Shown here: piece by piece, positions 1 through 7,437 of the stretch | How the letters are laid out: each line of letters opens with the position of its first letter | How positions within the stretch are numbered: the first letter of the stretch is position 1 | From: an uncultured Ruminococcus sp. | Lineage (GTDB): Bacteria > Bacillota > Clostridia > Oscillospirales > CAG-272 | Direction of reading: 5' to 3' | Length of the DNA: 15,148 nt | Assembly (NCBI GenBank): GCA_902765885.1 | Contig: CACXBN010000076.1 | Location: 1-15,148, forward strand | Program-made: the position numbers and the translations under genes | The notes under the pieces: generated by a model | What the model was told of the DNA's origin: nothing | Database searches by the model: none | What the model saw: only the letters and a program-made list of their open reading frames with translations

Positions 1-1
1 A

Positions 2-400
2 GAAAAAGTCAGGGGAGCAACCGGTGTGGGTGAAGGATTTGTCGACAAAGTATCAGAAGATGTTGCAAATCCTATAGCGTCTCAGCTTTCTATTGTGATA
101 TCATTTATCCTGATTTTTATTGCCGCACTCATCATTCTCAAATTAATTACACTGATACTTGATGCTATATTCAAACTGCCGGTTCTCAGTTTCGCAAACA
201 GACTGTTCGGTGTGATTTTTGGAATAGCTGAGGGTGTTCTCGTTGCATATGTGATTGCTATAGTGTTTTCATCATTGCTAAAAAATCTCGGAGTAATAGC
301 TCCTCAGGTATTTGGCGGATTCAAAGTCGAAGACACATATGTATGTAAATTCTTATTAGAACATAATATTTTCGATTTTTTCACTGATTTATTTAAATAA
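2..400 (+). CDS. CvpA family membrane protein (5' end outside window)
   Basis: The reading frame is open from the first bases of the window to TAA at 398-400, so the gene almost certainly begins upstream. A GTG at 26 is in frame but has no convincing ribosome binding site. The visible 132 residues contain two long hydrophobic segments: one rich in Ile/Leu just after a Pro-Ile-Ala-Ser stretch, and a second beginning at Asn-Arg-Leu-Phe-Gly with an internal Ala-Glu-Gly-Val-Leu. The latter pattern, with the short amphipathic C-terminal tail, is typical of CvpA/colicin V production-like proteins. CvpA proteins are usually about 160-200 residues, so roughly 30-60 are missing. The family is an inner-membrane protein of poorly defined role (envelope homeostasis, colicin V export in E. 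coli). The clp gene follows after 19 nt and may be co-transcribed. The family call rests on overall pattern rather than a catalytic motif. Confidence 0.7.
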   Translation, partial: EKVRGATGVGEGFVDKVSEDVANPIASQLSIVISFILIFIAALIILKLITLILDAIFKLPVLSFANRLFGVIFGIAEGVLVAYVIAIVFSSLLKNLGVIAPQVFGGFKVEDTYVCKFLLEHNIFDFFTDLFK

Positions 401-419
401 CAGGTAAGGTACAATAAAC

Positions 420-2699
420 ATGGTAATGTGTTCCAGATGCAAAAAAAATGTCGCTGTGGTCTTTATTAAAAATATAAACAATAATGTCGAAAAGACTGAA
501 GGACTGTGCATAAACTGTGCCAGAAAACTGGGCATCAAACCAATAGACGAACTTATAGCACAGACTGGCCTTGACGATGAAACCATCGAAAGACTGAACA
601 ATGATATGCAGTCATTGATCGAAAGCGGGGAAGTGAATCTTGATGATGCAAACTCAACCGCTCCGCTGCTCAATTTCTCTAAATTATTTGGCGACAACAA
701 TATTGGACAGGAATCAGTAAAGCAGCAGAAAAACAAAGAAAAAACCACTGCTGAAAACAAAGAATATAAATTTCTCAGCACATACTCTACCAATCTGACA
801 GAGAGAGCAAGAGAGGGAAAACTTGACAGGATTGTCGGAAGAGAAAAGGAACTCGAAAGAGTGATTCAGATCTTGTGCAGAAGGCAAAAAAACAACCCCT
901 GTCTCATCGGAGAACCGGGAGTTGGCAAAACCGCAATTGCTGAAGCCCTCGCTGAAAAAATTGCCGATAATTCTGTTCCGTATAAACTCAAAGATAAAGA
1001 TGTCTGCCTTCTTGATCTTACTGCACTTGTTGCCGGAACTCAGTTCAGGGGTCAGTTTGAATCAAGGGTGCTTGGGCTCCTGAATGATGTCAAATCAAAA
1101 GGCAACGTCATTTTGGTAATAGACGAAGTACACAATATTGTCGGAGTGGGAGACGCTGAAGGCAGCATGAATGCCGCAAATATACTGAAACCTGCGCTCT
1201 CAAGAGGAGAGATTCAGGTTATCGGTGCCACTACTTTGACTGAGTACAGAAAATACATTGAAAAGGATTCGGCTCTTGAACGAAGATTTCAGCCTGTTAC
1301 CGTTAACGAGCCTTCACTTGCAGATACGGTAGATATTCTGAAAGGAATAAAAAAGTATTACGAGGATTATCATGGAGTAAAAATAGAGGATAATCTGCTT
1401 TCATCTGCCGCTGCCTTATCAGAGAGATATATTACTGACAGGTATCTGCCGGATAAGGCGATAGACCTGATTGATGAAGCGGCAGCAAATATTTCGATGC
1501 ATTCACCGGAAATCAATGAAAGACATTCAATAGTTGACAGAAAAGTTGTTATTCAAAAAGCCATGAATGAACTTGAGGCATCGATTAACAACGGCGATTC
1601 AAACGCTTCTCAGGATGTCATAGATGAGAGATATAAGAGTCTGGCGGATCTTAAGGCGGAAAATCTCAGACTTGATGAAAGACTCGGAGAACTTGATCAA
1701 CTTTGCGGAAACATTTACATGAAGGAAAATGATCTTGCAAAAGTTATTGAGATATGGACAGGTATACCTGCATCATCGATCGAAATCAGCGATTACGAAC
1801 GTCTTGACAACCTGGAAAAAAGACTAAAAGAAAGAATAATCGGACAGGACGAAGCTGTACATGCAGTGAGCAAAGCTGTAAGACGTTCCAGAACAGGCAT
1901 TTCATATAAAATCAAACCTGTCTCGTTCATTTTTGCTGGTCCAACAGGAGTTGGAAAGACAGAGCTTGTTAAAGTACTTGCTAACGATCTGTTTTCTTCT
2001 CCGGAAACACTTATAAGACTCGATATGAGTGAGTACATGGATAAGTTTTCCGTATCTAGAATAGTCGGTTCACCTCCTGGATATGTGGGATATGATGATG
2101 CAGGACAGCTTACTGAAAAAATTCGTAGAAGACCGTACTCGGTTATTCTGTTCGATGAGATAGAAAAAGCTCATCCCGATGTTCTGAATATTCTTCTCCA
2201 GATTCTTGATGACGGGATAATTACCGATTCTCACGGCAAACAGGTGGATTTTTCCAATACAATAATCGTAATGACAACAAATGCCGGAAGCACTTATGCA
2301 CAGAACAAGCCCGGGTTTACTTCATCACCTAAAGCGATGTATGAAGATAAGACAAAACGTGCTCTGGAGGAATTTTTGCGCCCTGAATTCATAAACAGAG
2401 TGGATGAGATAATTACATTCAATGCTCTGTCCCATGATAATTTCAGAGAAATCGCTAAAATCATGCTCGGTGATCTTTCTGGTGTCCTTAAGAAAAAAGG
2501 CATATATGTCACATTCACCGATTCTTGTGTTGAACATATCGCTGTAAGCTCATATTCCGAAAAATACGGTGCAAGAAATATGCGCAGGTTTATACAAAAT
2601 GAGATAGAAGACAAAATTGCCGGCAAGATAGTTGAAACTAGAGGAAATCTCTCTTCACTCACGGTCGATTTTGAGGGTAATGACATAGTTTTGAAATAA
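420..2699 (+). CDS. clpE: ClpE-like ATP-dependent Clp protease ATP-binding subunit
   Basis: A 759-residue class I Clp/HSP100 AAA+ unfoldase. Residues 4-33 carry a four-cysteine zinc finger (C4-x2-C7, C30-x2-C33), the hallmark that separates ClpE from ClpC and resembles the N-terminus of McsA. The classical double Clp_N repeat is absent. AAA-1 has Walker A G164-E-P-G-V-G-K-T171, Walker B ending D235-E236 and an Arg pair at 288-289. A charged helical linker (about 390-440) is in the position of the ClpC/ClpE middle domain. AAA-2 has Walker A G507-P-T-G-V-G-K-T514, Walker B D579-E580 and the sensor region with LRPEFINRVDE. A Pro-Gly-Phe at 631-633 sits where ClpP-binding loops carry an LGF/IGF/VGF tripeptide, so partnership with ClpP is likely. 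By family knowledge it unfolds aggregated or damaged proteins under stress. No CtsR operator or mcsA/mcsB/ctsR gene is visible nearby. B. subtilis ClpE is about 700 residues; the extra length lies mainly between the zinc finger and AAA-1. Confidence 0.88.
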   Translation: MVMCSRCKKNVAVVFIKNINNNVEKTEGLCINCARKLGIKPIDELIAQTGLDDETIERLNNDMQSLIESGEVNLDDANSTAPLLNFSKLFGDNNIGQESVKQQKNKEKTTAENKEYKFLSTYSTNLTERAREGKLDRIVGREKELERVIQILCRRQKNNPCLIGEPGVGKTAIAEALAEKIADNSVPYKLKDKDVCLLDLTALVAGTQFRGQFESRVLGLLNDVKSKGNVILVIDEVHNIVGVGDAEGSMNAANILKPALSRGEIQVIGATTLTEYRKYIEKDSALERRFQPVTVNEPSLADTVDILKGIKKYYEDYHGVKIEDNLLSSAAALSERYITDRYLPDKAIDLIDEAAANISMHSPEINERHSIVDRKVVIQKAMNELEASINNGDSNASQDVIDERYKSLADLKAENLRLDERLGELDQLCGNIYMKENDLAKVIEIWTGIPASSIEISDYERLDNLEKRLKERIIGQDEAVHAVSKAVRRSRTGISYKIKPVSFIFAGPTGVGKTELVKVLANDLFSSPETLIRLDMSEYMDKFSVSRIVGSPPGYVGYDDAGQLTEKIRRRPYSVILFDEIEKAHPDVLNILLQILDDGIITDSHGKQVDFSNTIIVMTTNAGSTYAQNKPGFTSSPKAMYEDKTKRALEEFLRPEFINRVDEIITFNALSHDNFREIAKIMLGDLSGVLKKKGIYVTFTDSCVEHIAVSSYSEKYGARNMRRFIQNEIEDKIAGKIVETRGNLSSLTVDFEGNDIVLK

Positions 2700-2703
2700 A
2701 ATA

Positions 2704-2733
2704 ACAAAAGGAAGGCTGCAGTCTTCCTTTTGT
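2704..2733. terminator. Perfect 11-bp hairpin between the clpE-like gene and the P-type ATPase-like gene
   Basis: ACAAAAGGAAG (2704-2714) and CTTCCTTTTGT (2723-2733) are exact reverse complements around an 8-nt loop that is itself largely palindromic (CTGCAG). It begins 4 nt after the clp stop codon. A- and T-runs lie in the outer stem on both sides, as in bidirectional intrinsic terminators. No separate U-tract follows, and the next gene starts only 28 nt downstream without an obvious promoter between. It may therefore attenuate rather than end transcription. Confidence 0.6.
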
Positions 2734-2761
2734 GACGATTTAGGGAAAGGAGGAAGCACAG

Positions 2762-5560
2762 ATGAAATATCAGAATTCCTGGCACCTGCTGTCAAGTTCG
2801 GACACAATCGAAAAACTTTCGTCAGATATGTATAAAGGCCTTACTGAGCAGGAAGTTGTCAAAAGAAGAAACAGTTCAGGAATTAACGATGTTTGGCAGG
2901 TAAGCCATACTTCGTTCGTCAAAAAAATATTAGAATCCGTTTTTGATTTATCGACGCTTCTTGCTGCCCTCATAGTTGTAATATCAGCACTGCTCCTCCC
3001 GGATAAAATGACAGCAGTTGTTATGGGTATAATAGTAATAATATGCGTTGTTACCAAAACAATTATCAGCTTTCTGTCACAAAAAATGATAGAGCGTTCT
3101 TTCGAATGCAAAATACCACAGGCTACTGTTATAAGAGAGGGGAAAATCAGAATATTGCCTGCATCCGAACTTGTTGTCGGTGATGTGGTTTTCCTGGAAA
3201 AAGGAGATACTGTTCCCGCTGACGGAAGGGTAATATCAGGTTATGATTCCATTGTTTCGGAAAGAGGGATAACATCCAACAAGACAGACGTACATAAGTT
3301 CGACACTATAATCAAGAGCGATGACAAAGCTTCCGAGATTCCTTGCGAATTCAGATCAAACATAGTCTATGCGGGATCTGCCGTAAAATCAGGAGCTGTC
3401 AGGATGATAGTAACATCCATAGGCTCCGATACACTTATCTCAATCAATAAAGGAAAGATTCTCATTTCCGAACAGAACGCTGAAATACCGCTGATGGAGA
3501 AAACAAAGCGATCAGCCAGAAACATGAGTATGATAATTCTTGCATGTTCCATGGTGCTTCTTGTTTTATCTCTTGTCCTTCATACAAACGTGAATTCCAG
3601 GATATTTCTCATAATCAGCTCTCTGCTTTGCGCTGTTGCATCTATGAGTGATTTTACTTTAATATCCGGATATCTTTCAATTTCATCAAAAATGATCCTG
3701 AATGATAATAAAACCGCAGAAAACCATATATCTTTCAGAAAATTATCTGAGTTTGAGAAATTATCGAAGATAGAAACACTCATCGTTTTCGGAACAAGTT
3801 ATTTTAAATCAGGCAATGTTGAAATACTTGCTCACAGATCTTCGTCCGGATTTTATAATATTCATAATGACAACGCTGACATAATAGAAAATGTTGAAGA
3901 ATTAATAAGGCTTTGTGTGTATGCAATCGCGAGGGGAATTTATGACCTGAGTGACAACGGGAAAAACACCAGGACGCCCACTATGATGTCAGAACTCATA
4001 TCCAGGATAGTTGATGCCCATAACAGACAAAACCCAAATGAAAAACTCGTTTTTCAGGGGGCTGTTATTGACCACAGAGATGCCGGCATAGCTTATTCCG
4101 GAGGCATATACACTTCTATAGTCTACCATGATCACCAGACATATGCAGTTTCATGCGGTGACATAGATAAGATCATTGGTTGCTGCTCGTTCTATATGTC
4201 GGGCAATGATGTTTCTGCAATCGATCAAGACTTCAGTGAAAAAATAATCAGTGAATGCAGAGAGCTTGTAAGCCTGGGAGCTAAAGTAATTGCTGTTTCC
4301 AAAAAAGATACTCAGTATTCTAAGCTCGACAGACCCGCACTCATAACTCAGAATATGGTATTTATGGGATATCTTGCTGTAGTTCAGGAAAAAGAAAACA
4401 GCAGCACATATCACGGAGAAGACTATCTCTCGGGTGTATCAAAAATGGCAGATACGAAAATTGTTCTGTCAAATGACCCGTTGTTCGATCTTATATATTC
4501 AAAGAGAGTGGGAATACTTCATGATTCATCTAAAATCATTAAGATCAGAGAGTATAAAGATATTGATTGGAATGACATAAAAAAAGATGGTGCTCTTGTT
4601 GATTATTCGGAATTCGATTCGGGAAATCTGTCAGGTGTTTTTGCAAACTTTATCAAATTGACAAAAGAAAAATCATCTTATGAAGAAGACCTTAATGAAA
4701 TAATTCCCACGATTACCGTCATAGGATCGGACATGGAAGAATCAGGCGCGATGAACAGGGCGGATACGTCCATCGTCATAAACAATAAGGGGTATAAGCA
4801 TCAGCCTGAGAGGATTTTGAATTCAGCATCTGTTCTTGTGAAAACCAATAACAAAAACAACAGGAACGGATTCGGAGGAATGGCGGGTGTTCTTAAGGCA
4901 ATAGAAGTTTCAAGGCACATTGTAACTTGTTCAAGAGCTTCAAGAAATTACCTTTATTCCTCACATGTGATGAAGTTTATCCTTCTCATGTATTCCGTAT
5001 TGTCAGGCGCGATAGTAATAAACCCTTTGTTCTTCGCTGTTTGGAGTTTGATAATAGATCTGGTGGCTGTTGTTTCTATATCATTGTCATCGTCATCTCA
5101 CTCAAAGAACAAAGAATTCATAGAATACGGAGACATAAAGGCTAAAGTATATGCAGTTGTTTCTGGTGTTATCTCAGGAATACTGGTCCTCCTGATGGAT
5201 CCGCTTTATACTGTGCTTGATAATAAAGAGATCCTTGATCAAGGGGAAATTACTTCTGTAATGTGTGCAGCGGTCCTTTTGCTGCTGTTCATTATCGCTA
5301 TCAGATATGTGTCTTCTGATTTTCGCTCGGTTATAAGATATACTAACCTTGCACAGATTACGTTCTTGATAATATCTGTATCTGGAGCTTTGCTTGTCCT
5401 TTTAAGTGATCTCGGCTACTGGATGACCGGCGGAGTAAAGCCTGATATTAAGATGCTTATTTTGCTGACTGTTCCAGTGATAGGATGGACCCTTTTGACA
5501 TTGCTCAGAATAGCACTTGAGAGGATCAGTATTGTGAAAAAGAAAATAAACGAATTATAA
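2762..5560 (+). CDS. Catalytically degenerate P-type ATPase-like membrane protein (probable pseudoenzyme)
   Basis: A 932-residue protein with the full layout of a P2-type cation-transporting ATPase. It has an N-terminal cytoplasmic segment, two membrane helices (about 62-105), an actuator-like domain, two more helices (about 255-300), a large cytoplasmic region and about six C-terminal helices (about 735-925). The actuator-domain signature before TGES is well kept, with VVGDVV and K147-G-D149 followed by VPADGR. The catalytic signatures are lost: TGES reads T171-S-N-K174; the PEGL of helix 4 reads S296-D-F-T299; the phosphorylation motif DKTGT reads G344-T-S-Y-F348; KGAPE reads C465-G-D-I-D469; TGD reads S570-N-D572; GDGxND reads G655-S-D-M-E-E-S661. 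There is therefore no aspartate to phosphorylate and pumping by the normal cycle is not expected. The frame is uninterrupted and the ribosome binding site (AAAGGAGG, 8 nt before ATG) is excellent, so this does not look like a decaying pseudogene. Its role is unknown; a regulatory, scaffold or channel-like role is possible. Confidence 0.82.
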   Translation: MKYQNSWHLLSSSDTIEKLSSDMYKGLTEQEVVKRRNSSGINDVWQVSHTSFVKKILESVFDLSTLLAALIVVISALLLPDKMTAVVMGIIVIICVVTKTIISFLSQKMIERSFECKIPQATVIREGKIRILPASELVVGDVVFLEKGDTVPADGRVISGYDSIVSERGITSNKTDVHKFDTIIKSDDKASEIPCEFRSNIVYAGSAVKSGAVRMIVTSIGSDTLISINKGKILISEQNAEIPLMEKTKRSARNMSMIILACSMVLLVLSLVLHTNVNSRIFLIISSLLCAVASMSDFTLISGYLSISSKMILNDNKTAENHISFRKLSEFEKLSKIETLIVFGTSYFKSGNVEILAHRSSSGFYNIHNDNADIIENVEELIRLCVYAIARGIYDLSDNGKNTRTPTMMSELISRIVDAHNRQNPNEKLVFQGAVIDHRDAGIAYSGGIYTSIVYHDHQTYAVSCGDIDKIIGCCSFYMSGNDVSAIDQDFSEKIISECRELVSLGAKVIAVSKKDTQYSKLDRPALITQNMVFMGYLAVVQEKENSSTYHGEDYLSGVSKMADTKIVLSNDPLFDLIYSKRVGILHDSSKIIKIREYKDIDWNDIKKDGALVDYSEFDSGNLSGVFANFIKLTKEKSSYEEDLNEIIPTITVIGSDMEESGAMNRADTSIVINNKGYKHQPERILNSASVLVKTNNKNNRNGFGGMAGVLKAIEVSRHIVTCSRASRNYLYSSHVMKFILLMYSVLSGAIVINPLFFAVWSLIIDLVAVVSISLSSSSHSKNKEFIEYGDIKAKVYAVVSGVISGILVLLMDPLYTVLDNKEILDQGEITSVMCAAVLLLLFIIAIRYVSSDFRSVIRYTNLAQITFLIISVSGALLVLLSDLGYWMTGGVKPDIKMLILLTVPVIGWTLLTLLRIALERISIVKKKINEL

Positions 5561-5574
5561 GAAATTCACAATAC
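5529..5574. repeat. 10-bp inverted repeat with TTGTGAA half-sites across the stop codon
   Basis: GTATTGTGAA (5529-5538) and TTCACAATAC (5565-5574) are exact reverse complements separated by 26 nt of A-rich sequence that holds the stop codon of the P-type ATPase-like gene. As RNA it could form a long-loop stem ending that transcript. As DNA, each arm contains the TTGTGAA/TTCACAA half-site known from operators of the NADH-sensing repressor Rex, but the spacing is far wider than the usual 4 nt or so. It lies about 40 bp upstream of the -35 box of the hydrogenase operon. Confidence 0.35.
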
Positions 5575-5612
5575 ACAACAAAAAAGAAATCTATTCATAA
5601 GCAATATATTCA

Positions 5613-5641
5613 TTGCATTTTTAACCATGTTAGTATATAAT
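5613..5641 (+). promoter_or_regulatory. Sigma-A-type promoter for the mrp-hnd operon
   Basis: TTGCAT (5613-5618) and a perfect TATAAT (5636-5641) are separated by exactly 17 bp, giving a predicted start near 5648 and a leader of about 40 nt before the mrp ATG at 5687. It is the only convincing promoter seen between 5561 and 14853, so it probably drives all eleven downstream genes. A short inverted repeat GCAAT/ATTGC (5601-5605/5612-5616) overlaps the -35 box, and TATTCAT occurs twice (5592-5598 and 5607-5613); either could be a regulator contact. Confidence 0.7.
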
Positions 5642-5686
5642 AAGAAGGTATGAAAAAAATTCAATCTTAGTATTAGAGGATAATAA

Positions 5687-6520
5687 ATGACAGATGTAAA
5701 TGATTGCACTCATGATTGTTCAACATGTAGTGCCAACTGCTCTTCAAGAGAAAATAACAAACCACAGTTTCAACCTGCTAACGAGTTTTCTCATATTAAA
5801 CACGTTATCGGTGTAGTATCCGGAAAGGGAGGAGTAGGAAAATCCATAGTCACATCTATGCTGGCTGTTACCATGCAAAGACGAGACTATAAGTGTGCGA
5901 TTATGGACGCCGATATAACAGGACCTTCGATTCCAAAGGCTTTTGGAACGACAGGTACCATATACGCATCCGGTGACAACATGGTTCCTCTGAAAACCAA
6001 AACGGGAATCAAAATGATTTCCGTCAACCCTCTTCTCAGCTCCGATGACTCTCCTGTCGTTTGGCGTGGTCCGGTTATTGCAGGGACGGTAAGTCAGTTC
6101 TGGACAGGCGTTCTGTGGGAAGATGTTGATTACATGTTCATAGACTGCCCACCTGGAACGGGTGATGTGCCGCTCACGATCTTCCAGTCCATAAAACTTG
6201 ACGGAATCATAATCGTGACTACACCGCAGGATCTTGTGTCGATGATAGTCGGCAAGGCAATCAATATGGCGAATATGATGAACATTCCGATTCTTGGGTT
6301 TGTTGAAAATATGTCATATATAAAATGTCCAGATTGTGGAAAAGAAATTGAGATTTTCGGAAAATCAAAAGCTGACCAGATAGTCTCCGAGTACGGTATC
6401 AAACTTTTGGGAAGAATACCGGTTGATCCTAAGCTCTCAGCTCTTGTTGATAATGGAATAATAGAACTCATGGAAAATGATTATGTCGACAATGCGGCAG
6501 ATATCATAGAAAAGCTTTAA
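5687..6520 (+). CDS. mrp: Mrp/NBP35/ApbC family iron-sulfur carrier ATPase
   Basis: A 277-residue P-loop protein of the Mrp/Nbp35 branch of the SIMIBI class. The deviant Walker A motif G46-K-G-G-V-G-K-S53 is followed by MDADITGPSIP (switch I) and DCPPGTGD (switch II region). A C-terminal C214-P-D-C217 pair matches the bridging-cluster CxxC of the family. The N-terminus has an extra cysteine cluster, C7-x3-C11-x2-C14-x3-C18, comparable in idea but not in spacing to the N-terminal ferredoxin-like motif of Nbp35. Family members bind and transfer [4Fe-4S] clusters as dimers in the cytosol. The ATG is set by AGAGGA six nt upstream. As first gene of a hydrogenase operon whose products need many clusters, it probably supplies Fe-S clusters to the Hnd and HydS-like proteins. 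That role is inferred from context. Confidence 0.9.
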   Translation: MTDVNDCTHDCSTCSANCSSRENNKPQFQPANEFSHIKHVIGVVSGKGGVGKSIVTSMLAVTMQRRDYKCAIMDADITGPSIPKAFGTTGTIYASGDNMVPLKTKTGIKMISVNPLLSSDDSPVVWRGPVIAGTVSQFWTGVLWEDVDYMFIDCPPGTGDVPLTIFQSIKLDGIIIVTTPQDLVSMIVGKAINMANMMNIPILGFVENMSYIKCPDCGKEIEIFGKSKADQIVSEYGIKLLGRIPVDPKLSALVDNGIIELMENDYVDNAADIIEKL

Positions 6521-6551
6521 TATTGTTAATTAAATGTTGGAGGATACATAA

Positions 6552-7049
6552 ATGAAAAAAACTATGACTTCAGTACCTTTTAAAGGAACCCCTGAACAGA
6601 AAGAAAAACTCGATGCAGTTATTGCTGAATACAAAGGAAAAAAAGGCGCAACCATGCCTATCCTTCAGAAGGCACAGGATATATACGGCTATCTTCCTAC
6701 AGAAGTCCAGCATTACATTGCCAATGCATTAGACGTACCTTTTTCTGAGGTTTACGGAATAGTTACATTCTACGCGCAATTCCTCCTCAATCCAAAAGGC
6801 GAGCATCCTGTTTCTGTATGTCTCGGAACAGCCTGCTATGTTAAGGGATCCGGAAAGCTCATGGAAGAGTTACAGAATATTCTCAACATCCAGCCTGGCG
6901 GAATTACAGATGATTTGAAATTCAGCCTTGATGCAACAAGATGCATAGGCGCATGCGGACTTGCACCTGTTATGACGATAGGTGAAGATGTATACGGACG
7001 TCTTGAGCCCAGTATGCTTAAAGACATCATCAATAAATACAGAGCATAA
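6552..7049 (+). CDS. hndA: NuoE-like [2Fe-2S] subunit of bifurcating hydrogenase (HndA/HydC)
   Basis: A 165-residue NuoE/HndA/HydC-family protein of normal length. An N-terminal helical bundle (about 1-82, with the conserved PILQKAQDIYGYLP and VYGIVTFYAQF signatures) precedes a thioredoxin-like [2Fe-2S] domain with ligands C90-x4-C95 and C131-x3-C135. In Hnd/HydABC-type enzymes this subunit is part of the soluble NAD(P)H-oxidising arm and passes electrons between the flavin subunit and the hydrogenase. A GGAGGA ribosome binding site lies just upstream, and mrp ends 31 nt before. The gene is separated from hndB, hndC and hndD by six regulatory-looking genes (about 3.8 kb) but is on the same strand and presumably in the same transcript. 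Confidence 0.92.
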   Translation: MKKTMTSVPFKGTPEQKEKLDAVIAEYKGKKGATMPILQKAQDIYGYLPTEVQHYIANALDVPFSEVYGIVTFYAQFLLNPKGEHPVSVCLGTACYVKGSGKLMEELQNILNIQPGGITDDLKFSLDATRCIGACGLAPVMTIGEDVYGRLEPSMLKDIINKYRA

Positions 7050-7083
7050 ATATAACTAAATTTAATTCTATTTGGTGGTATAT

Positions 7084-7437
7084 ATGAAAATAATTGACAT
7101 CAAAGATCTGCTTGACGCTGAACTGCTTTGCGGTGAAGATCTTCTCGATACAGAGGTATATTCAGCTTGCTGCAGCGACATGATGAGCGATGTACTTGCA
7201 TATGTTAAGGATCAGGGTGTTCTTCTTACAGGCCTTGTTAATTCTCAGGTCATCAGAACTGCAAGCATGATGGACATGGTGTGTATAGTTTTTGTGAGAA
7301 ACAAAGCACCATCTGAAGAGATGATAGAATTGGCTAAAGAATGCGGAATCGTAATTATGAGATCCGAAAACAGAGCATTTGAAGCAAGTGGAAAATTATA
7401 CCTTGCTGGATTAGGCAGGTGTCCTGAAGATGTCTGA
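7084..7437 (+). CDS. DRTGG-domain-like small protein (first copy)
   Basis: I place the start at ATG 7084 (117 residues), preceded by GGTGG; an in-frame TTG at 7072 lies inside that putative ribosome binding region. The sequence resembles the small stand-alone DRTGG-type proteins found beside clostridial hydrogenase genes: a predicted beta-alpha fold with a central VLLTGLVNSQVIRTASMMDM stretch. It does not contain a literal DRTGG. It is similar in length and pattern to the gene at 9209, so the two are probably paralogues. It is richer in cysteine than that copy, including an adjacent pair (C28-C29), which could sense redox or bind metal; this is speculative. DRTGG domains occur in regulatory contexts (with CBS domains, phosphotransacetylase, BioD-like proteins), but the stand-alone form has no settled function known to me. 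The 3' end overlaps the next gene by 8 nt, suggesting translational coupling. Confidence 0.75.
   Translation: MKIIDIKDLLDAELLCGEDLLDTEVYSACCSDMMSDVLAYVKDQGVLLTGLVNSQVIRTASMMDMVCIVFVRNKAPSEEMIELAKECGIVIMRSENRAFEASGKLYLAGLGRCPEDV

Noticed and set aside
26..28. GTG as true start of the CvpA-like protein
   Set aside because: The frame is open to the window edge and the family needs more N-terminal residues; no convincing ribosome binding site precedes it.
389..793. Minus-strand open frame of 134 codons opposite the CvpA end and clp start
   Set aside because: It lies antisense to clear coding sequence, has no ribosome binding site or recognisable domain, and its hydrophobic composition mirrors the opposite strand.
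2671..2702. Possible promoter TTGAGG ... TAAAAT before the pseudo-ATPase
   Set aside because: Spacing would be 20 bp with a weak -35, and the transcript would run straight into the hairpin at 2704.
2294..2785. Minus-strand open frame of 163 codons opposite the clp 3' end
   Set aside because: Shadow of the Clp AAA-2 domain; crosses the hairpin at 2704-2733 and shows no family resemblance.
5650..5670. Six-codon upstream reading frame (M-K-K-I-Q-S) in the mrp leader
   Set aside because: Its ATG would lie within a few bases of the predicted transcription start, so its AAGG would hardly be transcribed; too short to support.
6523..6535. TTGTTAA, a possible Rex half-site between mrp and hndA
   Set aside because: No matching second half-site at usual spacing, and it lies inside the operon.
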